Positions 26,002-36,862 of a stretch of 64,000 bases of DNA are shown piece by piece. The notes under the pieces are model-generated. The model was not told the DNA's origin, searched no databases, and saw only the letters and a program-made list of their open reading frames with translations. This DNA is from Lithospermum erythrorhizon (Eukaryota > Streptophyta > Magnoliopsida > Boraginales > Boraginaceae), in contig JADFUC010001895.1 in the NCBI GenBank assembly GCA_019722365.1, positions 248,001 through 312,000 on the forward strand, given 5' to 3'. The stretch's first letter is position 1; every line of letters starts with the position of its first letter. The translations under genes and the position numbers were made by a program.

Positions 26002-26756
26002 TTATTGTTGAAATAAATGGTTGATGTTTATCTCGAGTATTATCCTTGTAACGATCCTATAAAGCTCATAAGAGTCGAGTTTTCTGATATTTCTCCATTT
26101 AATTTAATTAAAACATTTGTATGTTCTAGTAGGTAGAGTTTGTTTTGATGTGTGTTTTCTCTGGCCATCAATATGGTTGTTAATTGCTTCTGAACACTTG
26201 AAGTAATTTGGGATGGTTTCTCATGGTTCTATATTGTATCTTTCCATCAGTTTTAACTCGTATCTTTGTTTGATGTCATGATTGATAAATGTTTAATATT
26301 GCATTGTAACAATCATCATCTAGAACTTGCACAAGATATCATCAATAATACGGAGTATAATCTTTATGACCAATAAACAAAGAATAACTAGCTAGCTAGC
26401 TGACGAGCTTGAGACCAGCTCACGTTATAGCTCGAGCCGAGCTCGAGCCTTGCCTCATGTGAGCCTAATTGGACGAGCTGTTCGCCATGGCTCGACTCAT
26501 GCATAATTTTAATCAACACTGACCCCCTTAAGCATGTTCCCAAGTTGATGAAGGAACCTAACCTCTCTTGCTCTCTTTTGGCCACATGCTAGTCAAAATT
26601 GATAGGTATCAGTCCACTTGCATTGGCATTAATGGCAAGCTCATAAATTCATTATTTTTTGATATTCATGAGTTAGTTGAACACTATCCCTGCTATTTAT
26701 ACGTGTCTGATCTTCCACCAAAAGTAAAGAAAAGAAAGAAAGAAACACAGAATAAA
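26002..26756. other. Spacer with CTCGAGC/GAGCTC-rich patch
   Basis: 3' flank of the GDSL gene and 5' flank of the next gene. A TACTCCGTA word lies on the minus strand at 26349-26357. At 26393-26500 there is a GC-richer cluster of overlapping GCTAGCT, GAGCTCGAGC and GACGAGCT words, probably a transposon remnant. TATTTATAC near 26694-26702 is a possible TATA box for the peptide gene. Confidence 0.45.
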
Positions 26757-27284
26757 ATGGAGAAGAAGACACTTGTAGGATTAAGCCTGCTCCTTCTTGC
26801 ATTCTCTGCATACTTTCAGAGCATTTCTTCACAACAAGACTTCAACTGCTATGATTCATGTTCCACTGCTTGTGTCAACCCAGATAGTTAGCTTACCACC
26901 TTCCTCCATCATTCTTTTACTTTATTACTTTTTCTTCTCATTTTTTACAGTATAATTTTGGAAATGGATTCCATGTTATCACATCAATAAGATTGTTTAC
27001 TATCCGACCCCCTTTACCCGTGGGTCTCTCACATGTATACTAATATTCGATCTTGTAAACAATTTCAGGTAGACTAATGGCCCGTTGCAATAGGAAATGT
27101 TCTATAAGATGCACTTCAGGTATTTTTATTCTACTTTATTTTAGTTTTAAAGAATAATATTTTGCATGTATATATGTATATCTTCCATCTATCATTGAAA
27201 GGTTATATAAATTTGTTGGTTTGTTTCCCAGGTCTCACAACAAGTGAAAAATTGGGAAAAAATTCTGGACTAGATAAGCCTTGA
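26757..27284 (+). CDS. Cysteine-rich secreted peptide, Ole e 6-like
   Basis: Three small exons (26757-26886, 27069-27119, 27232-27284) with GT-AG introns join to 77 aa. Residues 1-26 form a hydrophobic signal peptide (TLVGLSLLLLAFSAYFQSIS). The mature part has six cysteines arranged C-x3-C-x3-C-x10-C-x3-C-x3-C, in NCYDSCSTAC and RCNRKCSIRC, followed by a lysine-rich tail with SEKLGKN. This spacing and the CYD.C start match the pollen protein Ole e 6 of olive, whose three disulfides staple a helical pair; members are small secreted proteins of unknown function, often in pollen. The fit rests on the cysteine pattern and the tail. An unrelated defence-type cysteine-rich peptide is the alternative. 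Confidence 0.75.
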
Positions 27285-29635
27285 GTTACAATTCATTTGC
27301 CTGCAAGATTTAAATTTTATGCATAATGCTTCAATGTATTTGGTCCAATCAGCTTGTAGCAATGATAAATTCTTGTAAATTTTATTTTATTATCACCAAC
27401 ATCTACAAAAGTGTAAATAAGGATTGTGTTTCTTGGTTTAAATACTTATTAATTACTAAGTGCATTTTCAAAATACAAATCTAAAAATTTAGGAGTTCTA
27501 ATATAAATTAATTCTTATTACTCGTTTTTTATTTGATGTTTTACTACATATTGAAGTGGAATTTTGACTATCGTTTATTAACTTAATCATATATTCAAAA
27601 ATTATAATAAAATAATATTATGAAACTATTTTCAAAAGAAAAATCACAATGATATAATTTTTATATTTATTAAAATAATAAGTAATTAGTAATTAATGGT
27701 CAAAAATTTCACATCGATATCTGAGCGTCGAATAAAAAACTTAGGTTGTATTAAGTATTCATCATACTTTACACTTGTATATACGTAAGATTATCAATTG
27801 GAAGAATCTTATTAGCATCTTTGAGATGATACATCATATACATTTGGCATATATATGATTTATAATTGTCGTCTGTCCGATTTTAATTAAACTTTTTGTT
27901 TATTTATTTCCAGTAGATGTTTAATAATGCAAAGATATCGTTGAATAACACAATTATTTTTTATAAGCTTTCGTGAGATTGATTCCTTTGAGAATAATAT
28001 ACTCATATATTATATATTATTAATTTATTACTCCTTTCATCAATATATGATTTTAAATGTTTGTTATTTTAATTTATCACCATATATAATGTCTTGAGGG
28101 TGGATTGGCGATACATAATGGCCAAAATTTTACACAAGCTTTCCTATTTACCCTTTTAGTAATTAAACTAGAAATTGAAATCTACATGATTATTTAACTT
28201 TCAGAATTTTAAACTTATAAATAGCTACGATGTCGTACTCTAGTAATTCTTTCCACTTATATTGTTAACAAATTTTTTATATATGAGAGTTTATCACATA
28301 TAATAGATTGATTATTTTTCTTCAGAGTATAATTTTTGAATTATATAAAATCACCTTTTTTCTCCTCTTTACGTAATTTTAATTAAATTATTTGTCTTGC
28401 CAAAAAATATATTATAAAATTAATGAATTAATTTACTATGTTAAAGCGTACACAAATAACTAGTTTTTAATAATTTGTGTAAGTGATAATACTCTCAAAC
28501 TACATGAATTATGCACACTTTTGACTTTTGACTTTCATAGTTGAATTTTGTGTAGATATTTTTTGTGTTTTATAATATTTGAGGAAAAATATATCGATGG
28601 AAAGAATTTATTTTTTATTTATTTTGATATATTTTAATAAAATATTATAAAACAAAAAGCAAAAATATACGATCGAAGTTCAAGCATGAAGAGTGAAAAA
28701 AATCAAAGTGGACGATATAGTGGAGGGGGTAATATGTTTTATGTAGGGTGTGTGTGTGTATTATTATAATAGGTGTTAGTTAAATAATTATATTTTTTGT
28801 AGAATTATTATTATTATTATTATTATTATGTAAAACTATTGTTATTATTATTACAATAGGTATTAGTTAAATAACCATATAAATTGAGTAGAATTATTAT
28901 TTTTATCATTGATATTGTTATTTACTTTCATGGATATATGGATTTTATATATTTGAGATTAAAAATTTAAATTATCTTTTAAAATAAATGCAAATTTACT
29001 TAAACGTAAAGGAAATAATTCGATGATCTGATATTGATGATCAATTTCTCAACACATTTAATTGAGATTATATCAAATTGTTAAAATAATATTTGTACTG
29101 GCAATACCGGTTTAAATTATAATATCTACATGAGCATTGTATTTTATTGTAATTTTTTATATTATATTTAAAGAGTTATTTGTGATAAAAGTATCATGAA
29201 AAAATAAAAATATTAATTAGAAAAAAATTCAAAACAATATAAATTTTCACGTAATTTTAGAATGATTTGAAATTAAGCGTAAAAATGTATCGAATATTTA
29301 AAAAATCAATTACATGCCTTTAGTAGTAATCCTATAAGTAATAATAATGTCTGCTATGAAGCACTTCTAATATAAAGCTCTGTTTATTTTTGCTACACAT
29401 CCAACACATTTGCTCATCAAGGATTCTTTTTTATTTTTATTTTAATTACAACTAATCAAGGATCATTAGTGCCTGTTTATACAAGACCTACAACACAATA
29501 TACAAAGACTACAACATTAATTCACTTCACTTTCCCTTGATACTTGCCTTGAGAGAATCTCTTTCCTGCAACAGCCAAAAAATGGCAACTAGAGCGATTT
29601 GTTCACCTTTATTCGGTCGCCTTGAATAAGACGAC
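27285..29635. other. AT-rich spacer between peptide and bZIP genes
   Basis: About 2.3 kb of very AT-rich DNA without a readable gene. It contains a partly duplicated ATT microsatellite block at 28766-28905. The last few hundred bases are probably the 3' untranslated region of the minus-strand bZIP gene. Confidence 0.5.
28766..28905. repeat. Duplicated block around an (ATT)n microsatellite
   Basis: ATAGGTGTTAGTTAAATAA...GTAGAATTATTATT at 28770-28815 is repeated with changes (ATAGGTATTAGTTAAATAA...GTAGAATTATTATTTT) at about 28856-28901. An uninterrupted run of about eight ATT/TTA triplets sits between. Confidence 0.7.
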
Positions 29636-31890
29636 CTACCAACTCATGGAAAGAGACCGATGCATAACCACTTTTGGTGGTGTTCGCTTCTCTACCACTG
29701 GTTTCACCTTCCCTATGAGCTGCACATGTTTATACATAGTCGAAAGACACATTGATAAGAGAAGTGTAACTTAATCTAATAAGAAGGGGGAAAAACCTTG
29801 ACACGACTTCTAATATTTCAGCTAAACTAGGTTTGATAGATAAAACTGGACCAACCCATTGCTACCTATTGATCAGAAAGAGGAATTTACTAATAACTTG
29901 TTATGCAATACTAAATTTTGAGACAAGCAGCTTAGGATGAATAGATACGGGCAAGCAGATAATGGACAAGCGGTGCTGAAAAATTTGATCCAATACTCGA
30001 ACATGATAGGATGAGTTTAAGGATGAAAAAAAAAATGATCGGATGAGTTTAAGGATGTATGAATATGTCACAAGGTTCTTAGATACAATTATACTCCGTA
30101 AGTTAAGGAGTCACAGGTTACCTGCTTGAATCTCTGCTTCTTCAGCTCAGCCTGAATCAATACAACATCACCATTTAGGAACTTCTGCATACAACTACAT
30201 ACAAAGTTTCGAAACTACAGGTAAAAATAGCACAGTACAAAGTTCAATAGCTTATTTGCATTATGGAAATCACGTGCACACAAAACTTATGAACCGCAGA
30301 GAAAATCATTTTCAAATATTATTATTTTATCAGCCTCGCCTAGAGACAACTCAAAGTGAATGATTAAAACTAGATATATGCAATTTTCAGGCAACCACTG
30401 TAATACCAGTACTAGGAAATGTCATGCAGAGACATCTCACTATAAACTGAAAAAACTGCATTGCAAATTAGTTTGTATAACTAGTTAAACCAAAACACAT
30501 CTACTATATTGTTAAAGATAGTTTGCTGCAGTAGAACATAGAAGTAAAATCAATGATAATAGGCAGTGATACTCTGTGGTCTGTACCTCTTCCTTTAAAA
30601 GCCTTGCATTTTCTTCCTCCAATCTTGTCACAAGAGCTTCCAATTCCACAGTATAAGCCTAGATTTTTTAACTAATGTGTATTAACAACCAAATCACAAG
30701 AAGAAGTCCAAAGAACTATAATGAATTAGAAACGATTAGGAAGTATACATGCTTCCGTTCTCGGGACCTGGCAGCTGATTCTCTGTTCTTGATCATCCTC
30801 CTCTGCTTCTGCTGCGTAGTCTTATCCAAAGGCATATCCTCCACTGCCCTTCTCTTCCCTCGTCCACCACCAATAGCAGCAACAGAACCGCTCGTTCCTC
30901 CAACAGCCACCATCCCATTTCTGAACCCCGACGAAGCAGCAAAACCAGATGTCGGACAATTCTGCATTACCATTCCTGGATGATACTGAACTGAATTCGT
31001 CATACCCTCCATTACATTATTCCCCGTAGCATTAACAACCCCCGGAAAACTAACATCCTCCTCAGTCACAGCTCCCGCCTTAGCCAAATAAGCTTCCAAC
31101 GTCATAGTGGACTCGTTGTTACTTCCACCTCCTCCTTCAGCACCATTGCCAAGCTGCCCCCACGCAACTTGACCTCCTCCATCCCCACCACCTCCGCCTC
31201 TGATCTCATTGGTATCCGATGCCGTTAATGCCTCCTCAGGTTCAGTATACATGCTTCTCAGTAAATCATCCATATTCATTGAACCCAACCCACATTCGAT
31301 CTGATCATTGGAACGAAACGTACCGGAACTTTGCTGCTGCTGCTGAAAGTACTAATAAAGAAAAACACATGAAGAATTATACTCCTTACATTTCAGAAAA
31401 ATTAATGTCTAGTTATGAATTTTGAGCTTAAATATCTTTATACACGTTTTGCTCCATCCTATCAAAATTGAATAGTTTTAAATTTTGATAGTTAACTTCG
31501 AACTTTTAAGCAGTTTATACGTGTGCTATAATATTTTATTGGAAAATATATAAAATGCTATTAACATGATAATTTTGATCCAAATCGAAGTTATATGTAT
31601 TAATTAACAAACAAAGACATATTACGTGCACTAAAAGTATTGTCCTAAAATATTCCATTGTTTTGAATAAAATTGATATTTCATTATATCATCACTTTTG
31701 TCACTACAAAATTTCATTTGTAGTATAACGACTATCTCTAATTAAAATTTGCATGCACACTTAATAAAATAATTTTGGACTAAAGAATCACTTATATTGA
31801 TACGAGACGAGTAGAAACATGATAATTGGGAGCATGATTCGAAGATGAAAGAGTGGGTAGTGTACTGACCATCACCTTCGATGACGCCAT
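29636..31890 (-). CDS. Group A bZIP transcription factor, GBF4/ABI5-like
   Basis: Group A bZIPs bind ABRE (ACGTG) sites and relay abscisic-acid signals. Five minus-strand exons (31890-31804, 31351-30749, 30658-30587, 30151-30122, 29719-29636), all phase 0, give 291 aa. The N-terminus MASSKVMVS resembles GBF4. Conserved group A blocks are GSMNMDDLLRSMY and TMTLEAYLAKAGAVTEEDV, around SnRK2-type serine/threonine contexts. The basic region QKRRMIKN-like RRMIKNRESAARSRERK carries the invariant N-x7-R, and the zipper is ELEALVTRLEEENARL. The C-terminus PPKVVMHRSLSMSW matches the GBF4-type end with its R-x-L-S-x-S phosphosite. Two low-complexity tracts, Gln5 and a Gly-rich loop, separate the blocks. 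The residue before the intron in the basic region is His (KH-AY) where relatives have Gln. The first exon assignment depends on splice prediction but keeps the frame. Confidence 0.88.
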
Positions 31891-32756
31891 ATCTGGTGAT
31901 CCCCCAAAACAAATTTTGTGCTCTGTTTGGTTGGAGATATAAGAAGAAGAAACGAGAAGGAGCCGCTTGGAGAAGTGCAATGTATAGTGTATATAAAGAT
32001 ACATTCAAGATTATGACAAAATATTGTGGACCACAGGGCTCCTTTTTTGTCTTTTTATTCATCATTCTGCCTTAATAAATAATAATCCTTTCCTATACAT
32101 AACTTCTTGTTTTTACCCACACACTGCAATTTTTTGTTTGTTCTAAAATTAGTTATGCATCAATGTCCAATTTTTACACCGATATTAAAAATTGTAATTG
32201 TAATATTCATGTATCTCTAATTTTTTCAATTATTGTTAAACTAAAGTTATGAATTAATAGTCCCAAAAATAACGTACATGTTTCTAACGAGACAACCACT
32301 TCAGCGAACCAACAAATCTCAAAAAACTTATAGCATCACTAACATAAAACCACACTAGTTCTCATAAATGTTGGTATAATTCCTTAACCTCCCTTTTTAC
32401 GTATCTTTCTTAGAGTTTCAAAATATGACTCATGAGTTTAGATAAATCATAATATAGTGAATCTTGAATAAAATTTTTATTATTAAAAATTGGTATTAAA
32501 ATATTTTTACCATACACAATCATGTTCTTATTTTTTATATATGATATCGAATAACATTGTTACACCATATTCCGTATTAAGAATTATTGAATACATAATT
32601 TAAAAGGTTAATTAAGATTCAAAATCAGACGATTTTTTATCGACGGAGAAAGTATATAAACCGTAGAGAGTAGTTATTAACGGCGGTATCAAATTTAAAC
32701 AGTTTAACCGAACAAACAAACTCCCGCCAAAAACCATTCCCTCTCCACCTCCACCA
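31891..32756. promoter_or_regulatory. Shared divergent promoter, bZIP and FAS1 genes
   Basis: About 870 bp separates the two head-to-head start codons. For the minus-strand bZIP a TATA-like TTTATATACAC reads from about 31997 to 31987, roughly 100 bp before its ATG. For FAS1 on the plus strand TATATAAA lies at 32653-32660, about 100 bp before its ATG. The middle is AT-rich with no other recognised site. Confidence 0.5.
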
Positions 32757-33773
32757 ATGTATCCTCCGCCTCTCCTCCTCCTCCTCCTCCTCTCCCTCTC
32801 CACCTCCGCCACCTCCATCGAAGTCCACGAGCTCCAACGATCCCTCACCGTCCTCCGATCACGCGGCTACTCCCTCTTCAGCAATGCCATCGCCACCTCC
32901 GAAATCCTCGACGACGTCGTCTCGTCTCACTCCTCTGCCACCTTCACATTCTTCGCCCCCACCGACTTCTCGCTTTTCAAGCTCGATATGACTGGCTCGG
33001 CGGAGGACTATATCAATACTCTCCGCTGCCACGTCATACCCCACCGTATCACCGCCGCGCAGCTCCGCCAGCTTCCGGTGACGTCCACGTTTGATACTCT
33101 AATGAAGGGGAGGCAGATTGATGTTGAGGTTTTCAGGAGTGATGATTATGGCGGTGATGACGTCATCATGGTCAACGGAGTTGTGGTTGACTTTCCTGGT
33201 TTGTACTATAGTCGTAATGTTGCTGTTCATGGCTTGGGAGGAATTCTTAATGTGACTGGTGGTAGTGGAGGCGGCAGCGGTGGCGGTGGCGGTGAATTGA
33301 ATAATTCGCTGTCTGATGTGGCTCTCCACCGTCATCCTCCTGCTTCGCCGGCGAATCTTTCAGCTGCTTCACCACTGCCACCGCTAAATTCATCATCTGG
33401 TGACAGCAGCGGTGGTGGTGGTGATCGCCCCGAATTGAATCTTCCACCGCCTGCTGTGGCTGTCAACCGTCATCCTCCTGATTCGACACCACCGGCACTC
33501 ACTGGGAAGAATAATGCATTTGCTTCGAGGCGGTTGATTAGCGGCGGAGATGGTAGTGGTTTGAAAGCAGTTACGGCGGAGGATATCACCGGAGTAATGG
33601 AGATGTTGCATGCTGATTTGGAGAAATGGGATGGGAGAATCTTTGACTGTTTGTTGACTGATAATGGCCACGTCAGCACTCCTCATGGTTATCTCTATAC
33701 ACGTCAGCAATCACACACTTCCATGCTTTCATGTGCTGGTTTACATGAATTTCTGCATCTTCAACATTTCTGA
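32757..33773 (+). CDS. Fasciclin-like (FAS1 domain) cell-surface protein
   Basis: Single-exon ORF of 338 aa, much richer in G/C and CTC/TCC codons than its AT-rich surroundings. Residues 1-20 are a Leu-rich signal peptide. Residues about 25-165 form one FAS1 domain: TFFAPTDFSLF is the H1 motif region, the HVIPHRITAAQL stretch and NVAVHGLGGIL (H2-like) close the fold. FAS1 domains mediate cell-wall and cell-surface adhesion. A Gly/Ser- and Pro-rich linker (about 168-265) follows, with Ala-Ser-Pro dipeptides that could carry arabinogalactan. A conserved-looking tail around VTAEDITGVMEMLHADLEKW ends the protein. No hydrophobic GPI-anchor tail is seen, so it is probably a secreted FLA of the FLA19-21 type rather than membrane-anchored. 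Confidence 0.85.
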   Translation: MYPPPLLLLLLLSLSTSATSIEVHELQRSLTVLRSRGYSLFSNAIATSEILDDVVSSHSSATFTFFAPTDFSLFKLDMTGSAEDYINTLRCHVIPHRITAAQLRQLPVTSTFDTLMKGRQIDVEVFRSDDYGGDDVIMVNGVVVDFPGLYYSRNVAVHGLGGILNVTGGSGGGSGGGGGELNNSLSDVALHRHPPASPANLSAASPLPPLNSSSGDSSGGGGDRPELNLPPPAVAVNRHPPDSTPPALTGKNNAFASRRLISGGDGSGLKAVTAEDITGVMEMLHADLEKWDGRIFDCLLTDNGHVSTPHGYLYTRQQSHTSMLSCAGLHEFLHLQHF

Positions 33774-35194
33774 ATTTTAATTGTAATTAGGCTTCAATTT
33801 CCAATAAAATGTGTGTAAACATTGCTAATACTTGTCAATAATATCTTTTGATTTAGCCCTGAAAACGAACCGAATAGTTTGAACTCGAATAAGATCAAGT
33901 TCAGTTCGATTCTAAACTGAAAAATTAGGTTCGACTGAAAAATGAATATTCGAGGTTTCATATATTATGGTATGAACTGCGATTCTTCTTGCTAAATGAA
34001 ATAAAGAACCATGCTAAAACTGAACAGTTGCTATGAATCTATCAATATTAAAAGAAATATGATGCAATCTATCAATCAAGTTGCTAGTTACAAATACATA
34101 TCTTGTGATATCTGCATGATGTTGATGAGGTCAAAATTGAAAAGGTGACTGTATGATATTGAACTGAAATCTCAACAACTCCAAAGTGCAGACTGTTGAA
34201 GTGTTGAGTGCAGTTATGGAGAGTCAAGTTGAACAAACTCTCTTCATTTGCACCCTCGATATTTAGGATGGAAGCACTTCACCATGTATGATATACCACT
34301 TACTCGCTCGGTTGTAGGAACTTTGACAATGTATGATATATCACTTACTCGCTCGGTAGTAGGCACCACTTCGATCCTGTATGACATACCACCTACACGT
34401 TCGGTAGTAGGCACTTCAACCCTGTAATCACATACCACTTACTCGCTCGGTAGTAGGCACTTCGACCCTGTATGACATACCACTTACTCACTTGGTCATC
34501 CAGACATGTCAAATGTACCAATATCCAAACGTTGACCAACCTTCTGTGAGACGGCTATATTTGATGGAGTATCTGAAATCACCTGTCCATGTAGACTTTA
34601 TCATTCATTTATAGACTATAGTGCTGCAGGAAGACAGGTGTCAATTAATCGAAACAGAAAATAGAACGGGCAACAAGAACAATAGAGAACTTCGCTAGAT
34701 AGTCACCACTTGATGCAGGCGACAAGAGGCTAGACTGATACTTATCTACTCTACATAAAAAGAAACAGCAATTCAGAAGCCAAATTGCAAGTTAGTACAA
34801 ATATAGAACGGTGGTAGTGGTACTAACTAAGCAAAATATGCAAAATCTCAGAAAACGTTAGAACACATACTCACATGATAGAGGAGGGATTATAATTAGA
34901 GTAACAGTACTATAGTAATCCAATACATAGCCACACAAAAAAAGGTAGTGGGAGTTCAGTGTTATTTCATTAAATTGAACAAATACAAGTTGTAATTCAC
35001 ATGAAAAATTCAAGGCTTAGACAACCACAGAAGTTTTAGTTATGCACTATAATGGTTAATAAGGGCATATATACACATACCACTGGTGGAATGTAGAATT
35101 ATGGGATGTATTCTGATCTCTCCATGTTGAAAGAGGGGCATCAGACCAAGTCGAGCAATTCACAACTCCAAGCAAAAGACTTCAAGTTTTTCAG
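33774..35194. other. Spacer with minisatellite, FAS1 to PPR
   Basis: 3' flank of FAS1 and, at the far end, the 3' untranslated region of the minus-strand PPR gene. Contains the tandem repeat at 34284-34495. A patch near 33880-33960 has repeated TTCGA words but no gene. Confidence 0.5.
34284..34495. repeat. Minisatellite, about 46-50 bp unit, 4-5 copies
   Basis: Units begin GTATGACATACCACTTACTCG, continue CTCGGTAGTAGGCACTTCGA and end CCCT. Copies start near 34284, 34332, 34379, 34425 and 34469, the last one partial. Copies differ by substitutions and small indels. The unit contains the palindromic half GTATGA/CATACC, so each copy can form a small hairpin. Confidence 0.85.
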
Positions 35195-36862
35195 TCAAAC
35201 AGCAACTGGAATTTCCGATTTTAAATTTTGCTTCATGGATCTCTTTGAAGATGAATAGACCTGCAGGCTGTTGAATGAAGTTTGCCTTATTTTGTAAGCT
35301 TCACTGACCATGCCAGCCTTGAGAAGACAACATACTATGCAGCTCACAGTAATTTTATCTGGGGCACAACCAACTGGTAACATCTTGTTAAATATGCTTA
35401 TTGCTTCAGACATTCTCCCTTTCATGCAGTGACCCAAAATAAGAATAGTATAGGTCAGCTTATCAGGAGGACACCTATTTGCCTCCATTTCTCCTACAAT
35501 AATGTTTGCCTCATCTACGTTACCAGCCTTACAAAAACCATCAATTACAGGGTTGTATATAAATGGCCGGGGAATGATATCCTCCCTCATTTGTAGCTTA
35601 CTTAATAATTGCCGAGCCTCATCTAGCCTGTTCACTCCGCATAAAGCATTGATCAGAACAGAAAAAGTATATAGATTGGGACTTAACTTCTTTTCATCCA
35701 TGTCATCCAACAGCTTCATACCCTTTCCCAACTCTCCAACCCGACAATTTCCATCAATCAATGAAGTATAAGTTACAACATCTGGTTGACAACCAGAAAG
35801 AAGCATCCTTTGATGCACTTTATAAACTGAAAGCATGTCCCCTAACTTACCAAACCCATCAATAAGAGCATTAAAAGTAAACGAATTAGGTCTAATTCCA
35901 AAACCAATCATCTCATCAAGAAGAATTATGGCTTCATTCATCTTACTCAACCTGCACCAACCAGATATTAGAGATGTAAAAGTCGCAACATCTGGTGATA
36001 CCCCAATTTGGGATTGCATTTCCCTTACTAGTTTCCTCGCTCTGTCCATATCACCAATCTTACAAAATCCCTTTACAAGTGAATTGTAAGTTATCGTATC
36101 AGGAAAACAACCAAAACTTCTCATATTACCAAAATACTCAAGAGCCTTGTCAACCTCTCCGGTGGTACACAATCCATTAATGACTATGTTAAAACTACTC
36201 CTAGATGGAGAAAAACTCCGTAACCTCAAAATGTGATCTTTAAAGAAATCAACCGCCTCTTTCACGTGATCTCTTTTGACTAATGAATTCAAAACAATGT
36301 TATATACAAGAGAACAAACTACCCCTCCTCTCTCATTACTCAACTCCGCTTCAGAAATCAAGACTTCTTTAGCAAACTTAAACTTCCCGGCATTTGCAAA
36401 TGAACGCACTACGAAATCCAATAACTTCCTATCACATAAACATCCATCAGCATTCATGAAATCAAATACCAATTTAGCCGAATCATGAAAACCCAATTGA
36501 CACAACGACTTCAAGAGCACTTTAAACGCTAAAACCGAATGAACAAGATTCAATTTTTCCTTAGTGCATCTGAAGAAAGCAAAGGCTAATCTTGGATCAT
36601 TTAACTGATTAGTCAAACGTTGAATAACTCTGAGAGCTACACAAGCATTCAAATTTTTCCGAAAATAATCAGAGCCAAATATACCAAGATTCGAAGAAGT
36701 CGAACGATAAATGCAGAGAGTACACACCACTTTGATAAACCAAATAGTCTCGGGTTTCTTTGAGAAGGAGGGGTTTGTAGGTTTCTTGTGGGGAACATTG
36801 CTATTGAAACGAATTATCGAAGTGATTCTATATGATGATGCCCTTTGAATCCACAAGAGCAT
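35195..36862 (-). CDS. P-class pentatricopeptide repeat protein (At2g06000 type)
   Basis: Intronless ORF of 555 aa. PPR proteins bind organellar RNA one base per repeat and steer processing, stability or translation. The first 40 residues are Arg/Ser-rich without acids at the very start (MLLWIQRASSYRITSIIRFN), fitting a mitochondrial or dual organellar presequence. From about residue 110 to 520 run roughly eleven 35-residue repeats, for example NIVINGLCTTGEVDKALEYF, TYNSLVKGFCKIGDMDRARK and TYTILILGHCMKGRMSEAIS. No E, DYW or SMR extension follows the repeats, so it is a pure P-type protein. Order and wording of the last repeats (NPVIDGFCKAGNVDEANIIV, PDKITVSCIVCCLLKAGM) match the Arabidopsis protein At2g06000. 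The target RNA is unknown. Confidence 0.92.
   Translation of the reverse strand: MLLWIQRASSYRITSIIRFNSNVPHKKPTNPSFSKKPETIWFIKVVCTLCIYRSTSSNLGIFGSDYFRKNLNACVALRVIQRLTNQLNDPRLAFAFFRCTKEKLNLVHSVLAFKVLLKSLCQLGFHDSAKLVFDFMNADGCLCDRKLLDFVVRSFANAGKFKFAKEVLISEAELSNERGGVVCSLVYNIVLNSLVKRDHVKEAVDFFKDHILRLRSFSPSRSSFNIVINGLCTTGEVDKALEYFGNMRSFGCFPDTITYNSLVKGFCKIGDMDRARKLVREMQSQIGVSPDVATFTSLISGWCRLSKMNEAIILLDEMIGFGIRPNSFTFNALIDGFGKLGDMLSVYKVHQRMLLSGCQPDVVTYTSLIDGNCRVGELGKGMKLLDDMDEKKLSPNLYTFSVLINALCGVNRLDEARQLLSKLQMREDIIPRPFIYNPVIDGFCKAGNVDEANIIVGEMEANRCPPDKLTYTILILGHCMKGRMSEAISIFNKMLPVGCAPDKITVSCIVCCLLKAGMVSEAYKIRQTSFNSLQVYSSSKRSMKQNLKSEIPVAV

Noticed and set aside
26757..27284. Thionin or defensin assignment for the cysteine-rich peptide
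   Set aside because: The C-x3-C-x3-C-x10-C-x3-C-x3-C spacing and lysine tail fit Ole e 6; thionins and defensins have different spacing and eight-cysteine or CSalphabeta patterns.
30675..31425. Plus-strand open frames opposite the bZIP exon 2
   Set aside because: They are mirror frames of a clearly coding minus-strand exon and carry no family text of their own.
32612..33710. Minus-strand frames across the FAS1 gene
   Set aside because: Low-complexity translations caused by the high GC and Pro/Gly codons of the plus-strand gene.
34284..34495. CRISPR-like array
   Set aside because: Repeats are contiguous and diverged with no unique spacers, and this is plant nuclear DNA.
35502..36488. Several plus-strand frames of 60-90 codons inside the PPR gene
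   Set aside because: Shadows of the long minus-strand PPR frame; codon pattern and repeats belong to the minus strand.
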